From: Microbacterium lacus
Lineage (GTDB): Bacteria; Actinomycetota; Actinomycetes; Actinomycetales; Microbacteriaceae
DNA: 64,000 nt
Direction of reading: 5' to 3'
NCBI RefSeq assembly: GCF_039531105.1
Contig: NZ_BAAAPK010000001.1
Coordinates: forward strand, 2,046,001 to 2,110,000
A model generated the notes under the pieces. That model searched no databases. It was not told the origin of the DNA and saw nothing but the letters and a program-made list of their open reading frames with translations. Positions within the stretch are counted from its first letter, which is position 1. Every line of letters begins with the position of its first letter. The translations under genes were made by a program, and so were the position numbers. Shown here one piece after another: positions 8,445-18,136 of this stretch.

Positions 8445-9377
8445 TCAGGCCCGGGGGTGTGCGAGGCGATACGTGGCGGCGAGGCGCTCGGAGGAGACGT
8501 GCGTGTAGATCTGGGTCGTGCCGAGGCTGGCGTGTCCGAGAAGCTCCTGCACGGCCCGAAGATCCGCGCCGCCGTCCAGCAGATGCGTCGCGGCGGAGTG
8601 GCGCAGTGCGTGCGGCCCCACGGCTGCCGACTCGAGAACCGCACCGAGCTCTCGAGAGACGACGTCGTAGACGGCCCGTGCCGTGATGCGGCGGCCGCGA
8701 CTGCCCAGGAAGACCGCGGGTCCTGCACCGTCTTCCGACCGGTCGACCAGAGCGGGGCGTGCCCTGATCAAGTAGGACTGCAGAGCTCGGTGCGCCGGCA
8801 CGCCGAACGGGACGACACGCTCTTTGTCGCCCTTGCCGGTGACCCGCACGGTGGCCCGGCTGTCGTCGATGTCGTCGCGATCGATCGCGGTGAGCTCGGA
8901 CACCCGGATCGCGGAGGCATAGAGCAGCTCGAGCATGGCGTGATCGCGCAGCACCACCGGGTCACCGCCGGCGGCGCGGGAGCCCAGGTCATCGAGCATC
9001 AGGCGCATCCGATCCGCCGTCGCCACCCGGGGCAGGGTTCGGCCCCGTTTCGGGGCGACCAGCCTCAGGCTCGGGTCGGCGCCGAGAAGACCCTCCTCGG
9101 TCGCCCAGGCGCAGAATCCACGCGCCGCGGCGGTGCGGCGCGCGAGAGTCGATCGGGCGTCGCCGCGCTGCGTCGCCCGCCACAGCCATTCTCGGAGGGC
9201 TTCGAGGTCCAGCGCGTCCAGGTCGGGCGACGGGACGGCTGCGGCGAGATCCCGCAGGTCCGCTCGGTACGCGCGGACCGTCGCCGGAGACAGCCGACGC
9301 ACGCGGGCGAGGTGATCCGCATACGCATCGGCCGCCTGCTCGATCTGCATCCTCTCAGCATGCCCCACGCCCGGCAT
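8445..9377 (-). CDS. xerC: tyrosine recombinase XerC
   Basis: Site-specific recombinase that resolves chromosome dimers at dif. It has the SAM-like N-terminal core-binding domain ([21 protein letters not shown]) and the catalytic set: Arg in ASAIRVSEL, Lys in [34 protein letters not shown] with the nucleophile Tyr. The length of 310 is typical. The chosen ATG (9377) overlaps the dprA stop by one base (TGATG), which suggests coupled translation; ATG 9350 is an alternative, giving [10 protein letters not shown]. Confidence 0.9.
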   Translation of the reverse strand: MPGVGHAERMQIEQAADAYADHLARVRRLSPATVRAYRADLRDLAAAVPSPDLDALDLEALREWLWRATQRGDARSTLARRTAAARGFCAWATEEGLLGADPSLRLVAPKRGRTLPRVATADRMRLMLDDLGSRAAGGDPVVLRDHAMLELLYASAIRVSELTAIDRDDIDDSRATVRVTGKGDKERVVPFGVPAHRALQSYLIRARPALVDRSEDGAGPAVFLGSRGRRITARAVYDVVSRELGAVLESAAVGPHALRHSAATHLLDGGADLRAVQELLGHASLGTTQIYTHVSSERLAATYRLAHPRA

Positions 9378-10618
9378 CACGCGGAGCCGGACCGCCGCAC
9401 GCGTCGCCATCCGTCCCGACCGTCGACCGCCGCGCCTTCGAGCCAGAGCAGACCGAGGATCGCGGACGCGTCATCCACGGCGATTCCGGATCTGCGGGCG
9501 ATCTCCGCGACCTCGCGCGGCGCGCGGAAGCTCATGGCATCGAGGACCCGCGTCGCATCGTCGGTCCTCCCTGCCGATCCGCTGCGCGGACGGGGCTCGC
9601 CGGTCACGTCGAACAGTGCCGTCTGTCCGTCCGGGGCGCCGATGAGTTCCAGGACGTCGTCGGCGCTGGTCACGCACCGCGCGTCGTACTCGCGCAGCAG
9701 CCGATGGCATCCGGCGGACGCGGCGCTGGTCACCGGGCCCGGCACGGCACCCAGGGGACGGGACATCGCGGCGGCGTGGCCCGCAGTGTTCAACGACCCG
9801 CTGCGGTGACCCGCTTCCACGACGACCGTGGCATCTCCGAGTGCGGCGATCACGCGGTTGCGCTGGAGGAAACGCCACTTCGTCGGCTCCGAACCGCACG
9901 GCACCTCGCTGATGACCGCCCCCGTCGTCGCGATGCGGTCGAGCAGGTGCGCATGCGCCCGGGGATACGGGCGGTCCACGCCCCCGGCGAGCACCGCGAT
10001 GGTCGTGCCTCCGGCCAGCAGAGCAGCACGGTGCGCCGCCCCGTCGATGCCGAACGCCGCTCCGGAGATCACGCCGACTCCGCGACCGCAGAGCTCGGCC
10101 GCGATCTCGGTCGTGACGTGCTCCCCGTACGAGGTCGAGGCGCGCGCCCCGACGAGGGCGACGGTGTGCGCGGCGCGCGTCAGCGCGTCCGGAGCGCCGC
10201 GCACCCAGAGGACGAACGGCGCATGGACGCCGAGATCTCCCAGCGCAGCCGGCCAGTGCTCGTCCTCGGGGACGATCAGGCGCAGCCCCGCCCGCCGGGC
10301 GGTGTCGAGCGGGATCCGCGCATCCAGGCGCTCCAGGCGCGGCATCCACCGATTGCGCGCCTCGATCCACTGCTGCGCGGACAGCTCCGCGGCCTCCCGT
10401 GCAAGGCCGTCCGAGCCCCCGCCGGCGACCTCGATCAAGGCCGTCTCTGCTCCTACGGCCGCCACGATCCTTCCGGCGACTCCGTCGCCCGGCTCCGCCA
10501 CGCAGCTCCACACGTGAGCCGCGAAGATGCGCCGCGCCCGATCCTCGTCCACGTCGGCGTCCACGACGGGGGCGATCGCGGCCCGCACTTGCGCGGAGGT
10601 GGGTAGCTGGGGGGTCAT
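9377..10618 (-). CDS. dprA: DNA-processing protein DprA
   Basis: Loads RecA on incoming single-stranded DNA during transformation. A Rossmann-like core carries the family signatures VALVGARASTSYGEHVT, GVGVISGAAFGIDGAAHRAAL and ISEVPCGSEPTKWRFLQRNRVIAAL, with SGSLNTAGHAAAMSRPLGAVPGPV after it. The C-terminal winged-helix domain (about residues 340-413) is present. At 413 residues it is full length. ATG at 10618 overlaps the comM stop by 4 bp. With comM and yraN it forms the competence-type cluster that is universal in actinobacteria, so it does not prove natural competence. Confidence 0.95.
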   Translation of the reverse strand: MTPQLPTSAQVRAAIAPVVDADVDEDRARRIFAAHVWSCVAEPGDGVAGRIVAAVGAETALIEVAGGGSDGLAREAAELSAQQWIEARNRWMPRLERLDARIPLDTARRAGLRLIVPEDEHWPAALGDLGVHAPFVLWVRGAPDALTRAAHTVALVGARASTSYGEHVTTEIAAELCGRGVGVISGAAFGIDGAAHRAALLAGGTTIAVLAGGVDRPYPRAHAHLLDRIATTGAVISEVPCGSEPTKWRFLQRNRVIAALGDATVVVEAGHRSGSLNTAGHAAAMSRPLGAVPGPVTSAASAGCHRLLREYDARCVTSADDVLELIGAPDGQTALFDVTGEPRPRSGSAGRTDDATRVLDAMSFRAPREVAEIARRSGIAVDDASAILGLLWLEGAAVDGRDGWRRVRRSGSA

Positions 10619-12147
10619 GTCGTGATGCCTTTCTTCATGAACAGCGCGCGTCCGATGTCGCCGAGGGTAGGACCGGGCTGATCCGCCAGATCGCTGAGCG
10701 TCCACGCGACTCGGAGGACCCGGTCGTAGCCACGCAGGGTGAGGGAGCCGCGATGCAGCGCGGCGTCGATCGGACGACGGATCGCCGGCGGGAGCGCGAG
10801 GGGTCCCTCACGCAGCCACGGGCCGGACACACGGGCGTTCAGCGACCACGGCGTCTCGCGCAGGCGATGCCCTGCGCGGTCGCGGGCGGCCAGGACGCGT
10901 GCAGCAGCCTCGGCGGTCGTGACCAGCCCCGTGTTCAGCGTCGACGACGCGTGCGCCACGGAGACACGTGCCAGCGACAGCTCGATGTCGACCCGATCGA
11001 GCAGCGGTCCGGACAGCCGGCCGAGGTAGCGGCGGATGGAGACGGGTGGGCACACGCACGTGCCTCCACGCACGCCGTAATTTCCGCACGGACAGGGGTT
11101 GGTCGCAAGAATCAGCTGGAAGCTGGCGGGAAAGGATGCCGTCACCCCCGCTCGGTGGATCGTGATCTCCCCCTTCTCCAGCGGCTGGCGCAGCGCATCC
11201 AGGACGCTGGGCGCGAACTCTCCCACCTCATCCAGGAACAGCACCCCGTGGGTCGCCCGCGCGATCGCGCCGGGGCGGAGCATACGGGATCCCCCGCCCA
11301 CGAGTGCCGCGATGCTCGCACTGTGGTGAGGCGCCTCCAGGGGCGGTCGCCTCTGGAGTGCGGCGACCGGTTGCCCGGACAACGAGCGGATCGACGCGAC
11401 CTCGAGTGCCTGCGCATCGCCGAGCGAAGGGAGGATGCCGGGCAGACGCGTCGCCAGCATCGTCTTCCCCGCGCCCGGGGGTCCGCTCATGAGCATGTGA
11501 TGACCCCCGGCGGCCGCAGTGATGAGTGCATCGACGGCATCGCGCTGACCGATCACCTCCGCCAGTTCCGCGTTCGGAGCATCCTCGTCAGCGACGGCCG
11601 GCCCCGGGACCGGATCGAGCGAGCGCTCTTCGACGTCGATGCCGTGGCGGCGCGCCACGTCGCCGAGCGAGATCGCGCCGATCACCTCGATCCCGTCCAC
11701 GAGGGCTGCCTCGGCGTGGTTGGCGTGGGGGACGATCACGCGTCGCATACCCAGTCGCGCCGCGGCCAGGACGGCCGGCAGGACGCCCGGCACGGGTCGC
11801 AGTCTGCCGTCGAGTCCCAGTTCGCCGATGTGGACGGTGTGGGCGAGGGACGCGGCATCCATCGGCGCCTCCGTCGCGAGCGCGGCGATCGCGATCGCGA
11901 CGTCGAAGGACGAACCGTGCTTGGGCAGACTCGCCGGCGAGAGGTTCACCGTGAGCCGTCGATGCGGCAGGACGAGACCGCAGTTCGCGCTGGCGTTGTG
12001 CACACGCTGGACCGCCTCACCGAGCGCCTTGTCGGGCAGCCCGATGATGCGGAACTCCGGTCGCTGGTTCGACAGATCCGCCTCGACCTCCACGAGCGCA
12101 CCGTCGAGTCCGGTCAGGGCGACGGCCCACGTGCGGGCGATCGTCAT
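10615..12147 (-). CDS. comM: YifB/ComM family Mg-chelatase-like AAA ATPase
   Basis: Hexameric DNA helicase that promotes branch migration in recombination of transformed DNA. The N-terminal lobe (about 1-190) has LVEVEADLSNQRPEFRIIGLPDKA; the Walker A is GPPGAGKTMLA, Walker B is VLFLDEVGEF, followed by LILATNPCPCGNYG. The C-terminal CNPCPCG/CVCPP cysteines are part of the family zinc-like loop. 510 residues. The start ATG at 12147 overlaps yraN by 4 bp; the reading frame stays open further upstream into yraN, but that sequence has no homology value. Confidence 0.95.
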   Translation of the reverse strand: MTIARTWAVALTGLDGALVEVEADLSNQRPEFRIIGLPDKALGEAVQRVHNASANCGLVLPHRRLTVNLSPASLPKHGSSFDVAIAIAALATEAPMDAASLAHTVHIGELGLDGRLRPVPGVLPAVLAAARLGMRRVIVPHANHAEAALVDGIEVIGAISLGDVARRHGIDVEERSLDPVPGPAVADEDAPNAELAEVIGQRDAVDALITAAAGGHHMLMSGPPGAGKTMLATRLPGILPSLGDAQALEVASIRSLSGQPVAALQRRPPLEAPHHSASIAALVGGGSRMLRPGAIARATHGVLFLDEVGEFAPSVLDALRQPLEKGEITIHRAGVTASFPASFQLILATNPCPCGNYGVRGGTCVCPPVSIRRYLGRLSGPLLDRVDIELSLARVSVAHASSTLNTGLVTTAEAAARVLAARDRAGHRLRETPWSLNARVSGPWLREGPLALPPAIRRPIDAALHRGSLTLRGYDRVLRVAWTLSDLADQPGPTLGDIGRALFMKKGITT

Positions 12148-12506
12148 CGGAGGTCCTGCAGGTGCTCGAGGTCGCCGACGCGCGGGTCCGGCCCGACGAT
12201 CGAGATGACATCCAGGCGAAGCCGCCGCCCTTGCGCCTGGTCGGGATGCTCGGCGATCCACGCGATCGCCAGGCGCCAGAGCCGCGCGTGCTTGCGCGCG
12301 TCGATCGCTTCGAACGGGTGCCCGAAGGCCCGACCGCTGCGGGCCTTGACCTCCACCACCACGAGTGCACGACCACGGGTGGCCACGAGGTCGAGTTCAC
12401 CCTCGCGGATCCGCCAGTTGCGATCCAGGATCTCGTAGCCGGCGGCGCTCAGGTATGCCGCCGCACGCTCCTCCCCCGCTCTGCCGAGCACATCTTTGGC
12501 TGCCAT
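12144..12506 (-). CDS. YraN/UPF0102 nuclease-fold protein
   Basis: A 120-residue protein of the PD-(D/E)XK-like UPF0102 family: GRAGEERAAAYLSAAGYEILDRNWR, REGELDLVATRGRALVVVEVKAR with the Glu-Leu-Asp ... Glu-Val-Lys catalytic pattern, and a C-terminal RLRLDVISI strand. It is predicted to cut or process branched DNA, although the activity in actinobacteria is not established. It heads the yraN-comM-dprA-xerC operon. I start it at ATG 12506, where the conserved MAAKD-LGRAGEE begins. Confidence 0.9.
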   Translation of the reverse strand: MAAKDVLGRAGEERAAAYLSAAGYEILDRNWRIREGELDLVATRGRALVVVEVKARSGRAFGHPFEAIDARKHARLWRLAIAWIAEHPDQAQGRRLRLDVISIVGPDPRVGDLEHLQDLR

Positions 12507-12621
12507 GAAGCGATCGTGCCGGGCGCAGGGACACTGCCGGAGCGAGCGAGAGCGGACGGTGCACAAGTCGTGGGCTCGGCTGTCTGGGGAGGAGCGGCCG
12601 ACGCTGAGAGGGTGACGACTC

Positions 12622-12627
12622 TAGGAT
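12622..12627 (+). promoter_or_regulatory. -10 hexamer of DUF2469 gene
   Basis: TAGGAT ends 9 nt before the ATG; the spacer GGAGTCACC includes GGAG, so the mRNA would have a leader of only about 3 nt and the GGAG may be unused. Confidence 0.5.
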
Positions 12628-12636
12628 GGAGTCACC

Positions 12637-12960
12637 ATGGATGACGAAGTCTTCGAGGACTATGACCGCGAACTGGAGCTCGCGCTGTACCGCGAGTACC
12701 GCGATGTCGTCTCTCAGTTCCAGTACGTGATCGAGACGGAGCGCCGCTTCTATCTCGCGAACGAAGTGAACGTCGTCCGCCGGGACACGGAGCACGACTT
12801 CTATTTCGAGATCACGATGACCGACGTCTGGGTGTGGGACATCTACCGTGCCGACCGGTTTGTGAAAGGCGTTCGCGTCCTCACATTCAAGGACGTCAAC
12901 GTCGAGGAGCTCTCGCGGCGCGACTTCCAGCTCCCCGAGGAGCTGTCGCTCGACTCCTGA
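12637..12960 (+). CDS. DUF2469 family protein
   Basis: A 107-residue acidic cytoplasmic protein highly conserved in actinobacteria: MDDEVFEDYDRELELALYREYRDVV, the FQYVIETERRFYLANEV core and the DVWVWDIYR-RFVKGVRVLTFKDVNVEEL tail. Function is unknown. It is always found in the rnhB-yraN region, and here it runs opposite to both neighbours, ending 8 bp from the rnhB stop. Short conserved aromatic residues suggest a compact protein-binding fold. Confidence 0.9.
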   Translation: MDDEVFEDYDRELELALYREYRDVVSQFQYVIETERRFYLANEVNVVRRDTEHDFYFEITMTDVWVWDIYRADRFVKGVRVLTFKDVNVEELSRRDFQLPEELSLDS

Positions 12961-12967
12961 TCGGTCC

Positions 12968-13627
12968 TCAGAAGAGCGTCGGCGAGCCGATGAACGACCA
13001 GGATGCGCGGTGATGCGCGCTGATGCCGTGCCGCAGGATCGCCTCGCGGTGATCGAGGCTCGCGTAGCCCTTGTTGCGAGCCCAGTTGTAGTGCGGCTCC
13101 GCGTCATGCAGCTCGATCATCCGCGCGTCGCGCGCCACCTTCGCGATCACCGAAGCCGCCGCGGCGCTCGCGCAGTCGCGGTCGGCCTTGATCACCGGTC
13201 GCACCGTGAGCGCGTCACCGTGCACGGGGGTGATGTAGTCGTGATTGCCGTCCAGGACCACGATCCCCTCCTCGGGGGTGAATCCGGCGGCGGAGAGCTG
13301 CTGGAGTCCGCGTGAAGCGGCGAGTCCGAGCGCGCGCATGATGCCGATCTCATCGATCTCCTGCGGGCTCGCCCAGCCGACGGCGCTGACGCTCACCCAC
13401 GCTGCGGCGCGTTCCGCGACGCCTGCGCGGCGCGATTCCGGCACGAGCTTGGAGTCGCGCAGGCCCTGAGGGACGCGCTTGCGCGAACGTGCGGCGTCGA
13501 TCGCGACGACACCGACGGCGACCGGACCTGCGAGAGCGCCGCGACCGACCTCATCGCACGCGATCAACAGGGGATGCTCGCGGAGCAGACGCCGTTCGAG
13601 GGTCAGGCGCGGCTCGGTCACGACCAT
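12968..13627 (-). CDS. rnhB: ribonuclease HII
   Basis: Removes ribonucleotides and RNA primers from DNA-RNA hybrids. The metal-binding DEVGRGALAGPVAVG motif is present at about residue 25, followed by DSKLVPESRR, the VLDGNHDY region, and KADRDCASAAAASVIAKVARD. 219 residues. ATG at 13627 begins just past the lepB stop (10 bp), so rnhB is downstream of lepB in the rplS-lepB-rnhB direction. Confidence 0.96.
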   Translation of the reverse strand: MVVTEPRLTLERRLLREHPLLIACDEVGRGALAGPVAVGVVAIDAARSRKRVPQGLRDSKLVPESRRAGVAERAAAWVSVSAVGWASPQEIDEIGIMRALGLAASRGLQQLSAAGFTPEEGIVVLDGNHDYITPVHGDALTVRPVIKADRDCASAAAASVIAKVARDARMIELHDAEPHYNWARNKGYASLDHREAILRHGISAHHRASWSFIGSPTLF

Positions 13628-13637
13628 GGGCGCGTCG

Positions 13638-14417
13638 TCACTTCGAGGATTCGGCGGGCGCCTCGTCCGGCACGCTCTCGAACACCTCATGGTGGAAGTC
13701 CAGCATCCCGAACCGGTCGAACGGCCACGTGATCAGGAAAGCCCGGCCCACGACGTTCTCCACCGGCACGAACCCCTTGCCGGGCTGATCCTGGTTGTAG
13801 CGCGAGTCCTTGGACGAGTAGCGGTTGTCGCCGAGGACCCACAGGCGGTCTTCCGGGACGACGACATCGAAGTCGTCGGCGGATGCCGGGCTGTCGGGCG
13901 TCGGCAGCTTCAGGTAGGCGCTCTCGTCGATCGCCTGATCGTTCACGGTGATCTGCCCGAGGTCGTTGCAGCAGACCACGTGGTCTCCCGGCATCCCGAT
14001 GACGCGCTTCACGAGATGGTCATCGCTGTCGGGTGCGGAAAGACCCACGAGCGAGAGCGTCCAGTCGAGCGCCTCGACCAGAACCGAGCGCGGCGGTTCG
14101 GTGCGCGCCGGCAGCCAGCCACCGGGGTCGCGGAACACGACGATGTCACCGCGCTCGTACCCGCCGAACCGGGGTGTGATCTCGTCGACGAGGATGCGGT
14201 CGTTCACGAGCAGCGTGTCCTCCATCGACCCGGACGGGATGTAGAACGAGCGGACCAGGAAAGTCTTCACGAGGAAGGAGACGAGCACCGCGACGAGCAC
14301 GATGATGATGACGTCGCGGAGGAACGCCAGCCATCCGCGTCGACGGTCCCGGCCGCCGGCCGACCCGGAGCGGGAAGAGGACGCCGGCGCTGCGGGAGCC
14401 GTCTGCTCGGTGGTCAT
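13638..14417 (-). CDS. lepB: signal peptidase I
   Basis: Cleaves signal peptides of exported proteins outside the membrane. Residues 1-30 are hydrophilic and cytoplasmic, one membrane anchor spans about 28-52, then the catalytic domain begins with IPSGSMEDTL, whose second Ser (about 64) is the nucleophile; the general-base Lys is in LVKRVIGMPGDHV. A VLGDNRYSSKDSR box follows. 259 residues, normal for a single-anchor Gram-positive SPase. A GAAGGA element precedes the ATG. A terminator separates it from rplS. Confidence 0.95.
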   Translation of the reverse strand: MTTEQTAPAAPASSSRSGSAGGRDRRRGWLAFLRDVIIIVLVAVLVSFLVKTFLVRSFYIPSGSMEDTLLVNDRILVDEITPRFGGYERGDIVVFRDPGGWLPARTEPPRSVLVEALDWTLSLVGLSAPDSDDHLVKRVIGMPGDHVVCCNDLGQITVNDQAIDESAYLKLPTPDSPASADDFDVVVPEDRLWVLGDNRYSSKDSRYNQDQPGKGFVPVENVVGRAFLITWPFDRFGMLDFHHEVFESVPDEAPAESSK

Positions 14418-14496
14418 TCAGATTCCTTCGGCGGGCGCACCGCACCTCAGCGCGCTCTGGATCAAGGGTCGCACATCCGGCACCCCGGGGACGACG

Positions 14497-14523
14497 AAAC
14501 CCCGGTGCCGAGCACCGGGGTTT
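14497..14523 (-). terminator. intrinsic terminator after rplS
   Basis: AAACCCCGGTGC and its exact complement around a CGA loop, 14 bp past the rplS stop, so lepB transcription from the rplS promoter is probably limited. Confidence 0.85.
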
Positions 14524-14536
14524 CGCGGGAATCGCG

Positions 14537-14884
14537 TCAGTTGTCGCGCTTCTCCTTGATCTTGGCCTTCTTGCCGCGGAGGTTGCGCAGGTAGTAGAGC
14601 TTCGCGCGGCGGACGTCACCGCGGGTGACGACCTCGATGTGGTCGATCACCGGGCTGTGGACAGGGAACGTGCGCTCCACGCCCACCTGGAAGCTGATCT
14701 TGCGGACCGTGAAGGTCTCGCGCACGCCGTCACCGGAGCGGCCGATGACCACGCCCTGGAAGACCTGGATACGCGAGCGGTTGCCCTCGGTGATGTTGAC
14801 GTGCACCTTCACGGTGTCGCCGGCGTTGAAGGCGGGGATGTCCGAACGCAGGGATGCTGCGTCGACGGCGTCGAGGATCTGCAT
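14537..14884 (-). CDS. rplS: 50S ribosomal protein L19
   Basis: Component of the 50S subunit at the 30S interface. The 115-residue sequence [64 protein letters not shown] and [22 protein letters not shown] is a full-length L19. The alternative ATG two codons earlier (14890) lies directly behind the AGAGAG element, so the 14884 start with its better spacing is preferred. Confidence 0.97.
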   Translation of the reverse strand: MQILDAVDAASLRSDIPAFNAGDTVKVHVNITEGNRSRIQVFQGVVIGRSGDGVRETFTVRKISFQVGVERTFPVHSPVIDHIEVVTRGDVRRAKLYYLRNLRGKKAKIKEKRDN

Positions 14885-15018
14885 GATCATTGCTCTCTGC
14901 GGCCGCCACAGGTCGACCGCGGGTACTGGTGGGAAAGAAAGGTGCGTGTCCGAGGCCTTCGACGATCGTCTGAAGTCCGGCTCCCCTGAGGCAGAGCCTG
15001 GTCAGGACACAAAGGACC

Positions 15019-15047
15019 ATTCTGCCACGGATGCCACGAGCCGCCAA
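15019..15047 (-). promoter_or_regulatory. sigma-A-type promoter of rplS
   Basis: Minus strand TTGGCG (15047-15042), 17-bp spacer, CAGAAT (15024-15019); it gives a leader of roughly 125 nt for rplS. Confidence 0.5.
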
Positions 15048-15053
15048 AACGGC

Positions 15054-15551
15054 TCAGACCGCAGGCGGACGCTCCGTGATCACGATGACATCGCGGTCGG
15101 AGGTCGCAGGACGCGGCGGCGGTGGGGTCTGCGCGGGGATGTACCCGATGCCCTCGGTCGTCCTCATCAGCACGGCCGACGGCTTCGCCTCGCGCCAGAG
15201 CTGGACCAGTTCCAGCCAGAACAGGGCGAGCCCGACGATGATCGTGAGCACCATGACCGGTGCCCACCAGGCCTGGTTGAAGAATCCCAGGGCGATCGTG
15301 AGCGCATGCCAGACGCCGAAACCGAGAACGTCCCACCAGGACACCGCCCGCTCGGCGCGAACCGTTCCGCGGGCCCGCACGAGCAGCGTGAGCAGCAGTT
15401 GACCGATGAACACGGAGGGGATCGCGAGGAACAGCACCCAGAGGAACGCCCATCCGCCCGCGTTGAAGACCCCCCAGCCCACGAGGAGCCACAGCGGCAG
15501 CACGAACGCGGCCGGGATCATCCAGCCGTAGAACACCCGACGAACCCACAT
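15054..15551 (-). CDS. four-helix membrane protein, unknown function
   Basis: A 165-residue protein with four hydrophobic segments (about 8-30, 33-55, 75-97 and 102-122) and a hydrophilic C-terminal tail containing APQTPPPP-like prolines and DRDVIVITERP. I recognise no family. It is divergent from map, whose start is 66 bp away. A TACCAT hexamer ends 7 nt before the ATG, so its mRNA may be nearly leaderless. Confidence 0.6.
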   Translation of the reverse strand: MWVRRVFYGWMIPAAFVLPLWLLVGWGVFNAGGWAFLWVLFLAIPSVFIGQLLLTLLVRARGTVRAERAVSWWDVLGFGVWHALTIALGFFNQAWWAPVMVLTIIVGLALFWLELVQLWREAKPSAVLMRTTEGIGYIPAQTPPPPRPATSDRDVIVITERPPAV

Positions 15552-15617
15552 AGCCTTGATGGTACGCGCACTGTGCCAGGTGCGGCCTGGGAGAATGATC
15601 ACGACGAGAGGAACCGG

Positions 15618-16400
15618 ATGATCGAGTTGCGCACACCCGTTGAGATCGAGGCCATGCGCCCTGCCGGGCGCTTCGTGGCCGAGACGCTGGCGACGCTGCG
15701 CGAGGAGACACGGGTCGGCACGAACCTCTTGGCGATCGACCGACGCGCCCACGATCTGATCCGCCGCGCCGGGGCGGAGTCCTGCTACATCGACTACCAC
15801 CCGTCGTTCGGGGCGAGGCCGTTCGGCAAGGTCATCTGCACGTCGGTCAACGACGCCGTCCTGCACGGTCTGCCGTTCGACTACGCATTGCGCGACGGCG
15901 ATCTGGTCACTCTGGACTTCGCGGTGTCCGTCGACGGATGGGTGGCGGACTCCGCGGTGTCCTTCATCGTGGGCACGCCCCGTGACGAGGATCTCGCCCT
16001 CATCGACACGACGCAGCGCGCCCTGGATGCCGCGATCGGAGCGGCCGTGGAAGGTCAGCGCGTCGGCGACATCTCGCACGCGATCGCGCAGGTCGCCCAT
16101 GCCGACGGATACCTCATCAACACCGACTTCGGTGGGCACGGCGTGGGTCGGATCATGCACGGCGACCCGCACGTGCCCAACGACGGCAAACCGGGCCGCG
16201 GCTATCCGCTCCGCGCCGGTCTCGTGGTCGCGCTCGAACCCTGGTTCCTGCAGACCACGGACGAGCTCATCACCGATCCGGACGGCTGGACGCTGCGCAG
16301 CGCGGACGGATCCCGCGGCGCGCACGTCGAGCACACGATCGCCGTCACGGCGAACGGTCCGATCATCCTGACCGACCGATCCTGGCTGGGCGTCGACTGA
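15618..16400 (+). CDS. map: methionine aminopeptidase, type I
   Basis: Removes the initiator Met from nascent proteins. The pita-bread fold motifs are visible: CTSVNDAVLHGLP, then metal ligands Asp in LVTLDFAVSVDG, Asp in VADSAVSF, His in GHGVGRIMHGDP, and Glu in LEPWFL and VEHTIAV. 260 residues. The ATG at 15618 has GAGAGGAA 5-12 bases upstream; the frame remains open well upstream across unrelated genes and must not be used. It converges with treZ (8 bp). Confidence 0.96.
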   Translation: MIELRTPVEIEAMRPAGRFVAETLATLREETRVGTNLLAIDRRAHDLIRRAGAESCYIDYHPSFGARPFGKVICTSVNDAVLHGLPFDYALRDGDLVTLDFAVSVDGWVADSAVSFIVGTPRDEDLALIDTTQRALDAAIGAAVEGQRVGDISHAIAQVAHADGYLINTDFGGHGVGRIMHGDPHVPNDGKPGRGYPLRAGLVVALEPWFLQTTDELITDPDGWTLRSADGSRGAHVEHTIAVTANGPIILTDRSWLGVD

Positions 16401-16408
16401 TCGGGTGA

Positions 16409-18136
16409 TCAGCGTTCGGCGACGGTCAGCACCACCGCCGAACGCGACGGAACGGCGACCTCTTCGCCCGCGAGGGCGACTCCGGATGCGGTGGCGAGGA
16501 CGATCTCGGCGTGCGGCGGAACCGGCATCCGCGAGGCCCGCTCGGAGAAGTTGACCAGGATGTGCGTGCTTCCCCGGCGGAGCCGGAACAGCCGCCGGTC
16601 CTCATCCGCCTCTGCGAAGACCACGGTGAAATCCGGGTCCGTGAGGTCGGGCAGTTCCCGGCGGAGGGCGATCAGCCGCGTGTAGAGATCCAGGATGCGA
16701 CGGTGGATGCCGGACTCGCGCTCGTCCCACCGCAACCGGGAGCGTTCGAACGTGGCCGGATCCTGCGGGTCGGGAACCACGCTGCGGTCCCATCCCATCG
16801 CGGCGAACTCTTCGATGCGCCCCTCGGCGGTCGCCCGGCCCAGCTCCGGCTCGGGGTGGGAGGTGAAGAACTGCCACGGGGTCGAGGCGGCCCACTCCTC
16901 CCCCATGAACAGCATGGGCGTGAAGGGGCTGAGGACGGTGAGCACGGCCGCGATCGCGAGTCCGCCCTGATCGAGGGTCTGCGAGAGACGGTCGCCGGCT
17001 GCGCGATTGCCGATCTGATCATGATCCTGGCTGAATGTGACCAGCCGCGAGGTGGGGATGCGGGGATCGATCGGGTGGCCGTGGATCACGCCCCGGAACG
17101 AGGACCACGTGCCGTCGTGGAAGAAGCCGCCGGTACAGACCTTCGCGAGCGCCGCCAGCGGAGCGAAGTCGGCGTAGTAGCCGGAGGTCTCACCCGTCAC
17201 CGCGACGTGCAGAGCGTGGTGGTAGTCGTCGCTCCACTGCGCCGCGAGACCGTAGCCGTCGGCCTCTCGCGCCGTGATGAGACGCGCGTCGTTCATGTCG
17301 GACTCGGCGATCAGGGTGAGCGGGCGGCCGACGTGCGCGCTGAGCGCGTCGGTCTCCTCGGCGAGCTCCCGGAGGATGTGTCGGTTCGAGGAGTCCTTCA
17401 GGGCGTGGACCGCATCCAGACGCAGACCGTCGACGTGATGGTCGCGCATCCACATGAGCGCGTTGTCCACGATGTACCGGCGGACCTGCGGCTCATCGAG
17501 GTCCACGGAGGACCCCCATGTGTTGCGCTCGGCGTCGCGGAGGTAGGGACCGTATTCGGGGAGGTAGTTCCCACTCGGCCCGAGATGGTTGTAGACGACA
17601 TCCTGGATCACCGCGAGTCCGCGCGCGTGGCACGCGTCGACGAAGCGCTGGTAGGCCGCGGGCCCGCCGTAGCCCTCGTGCACGGCATACCAGAGCACGC
17701 CGTCGTAGCCCCAGTTGTGCGTGCCGTTGAACGCGTTCACGGGCAGGAGTTCGACGAAGCCGACGCCGAGGGCGACGAGATGATCGAGTCGCTCGACGGC
17801 GGAATCCAGCGTGCCTTCGGGCGTGAACGTCCCGATGTGCAGCTCGTAGACGATCGAGCCTGCGAGCTGACGGCCGGTCCACTGCGCGTCCTGCCAGTCG
17901 TGCGCAGACGGATCGAACCATGCGCTGTGCCCGTGGACGCCGTGCGGTTGACGGCGCGAGCGGGGATCGGGCCGCACGTCGTCCCGGTCGTCGAGCAGGA
18001 AGCCGTACTCGTCGCCGTCGACCAGCTCGATCGGGGCGCCGAACCAGCCGTCGCCCCGGACTGCCAGGTCGATCGGTTCGTGACCGGGGCGATCCAGACG
18101 CACCCGTTCGGCGCGGGGGGCCCAGACCTCGATCAT
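16409..18136 (-). CDS. treZ: malto-oligosyltrehalose trehalohydrolase
   Basis: Hydrolyses the alpha-1,4 bond next to the terminal trehalose unit made by TreY, releasing trehalose. It is a GH13 enzyme with an N-terminal beta domain (about 1-90) and the barrel motifs [36 protein letters not shown] (nucleophile Asp), LIAESDMND (acid Glu) and [16 protein letters not shown]. 575 residues, normal for TreZ. ATG overlaps the treY stop by 4 bp. Confidence 0.96.
   Translation of the reverse strand: MIEVWAPRAERVRLDRPGHEPIDLAVRGDGWFGAPIELVDGDEYGFLLDDRDDVRPDPRSRRQPHGVHGHSAWFDPSAHDWQDAQWTGRQLAGSIVYELHIGTFTPEGTLDSAVERLDHLVALGVGFVELLPVNAFNGTHNWGYDGVLWYAVHEGYGGPAAYQRFVDACHARGLAVIQDVVYNHLGPSGNYLPEYGPYLRDAERNTWGSSVDLDEPQVRRYIVDNALMWMRDHHVDGLRLDAVHALKDSSNRHILRELAEETDALSAHVGRPLTLIAESDMNDARLITAREADGYGLAAQWSDDYHHALHVAVTGETSGYYADFAPLAALAKVCTGGFFHDGTWSSFRGVIHGHPIDPRIPTSRLVTFSQDHDQIGNRAAGDRLSQTLDQGGLAIAAVLTVLSPFTPMLFMGEEWAASTPWQFFTSHPEPELGRATAEGRIEEFAAMGWDRSVVPDPQDPATFERSRLRWDERESGIHRRILDLYTRLIALRRELPDLTDPDFTVVFAEADEDRRLFRLRRGSTHILVNFSERASRMPVPPHAEIVLATASGVALAGEEVAVPSRSAVVLTVAER

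Noticed and set aside
14625..15617. Open frame joining rplS antisense to map
   Set aside because: The map enzyme has a standard length from ATG 15618, with GAGAGGAA before it.
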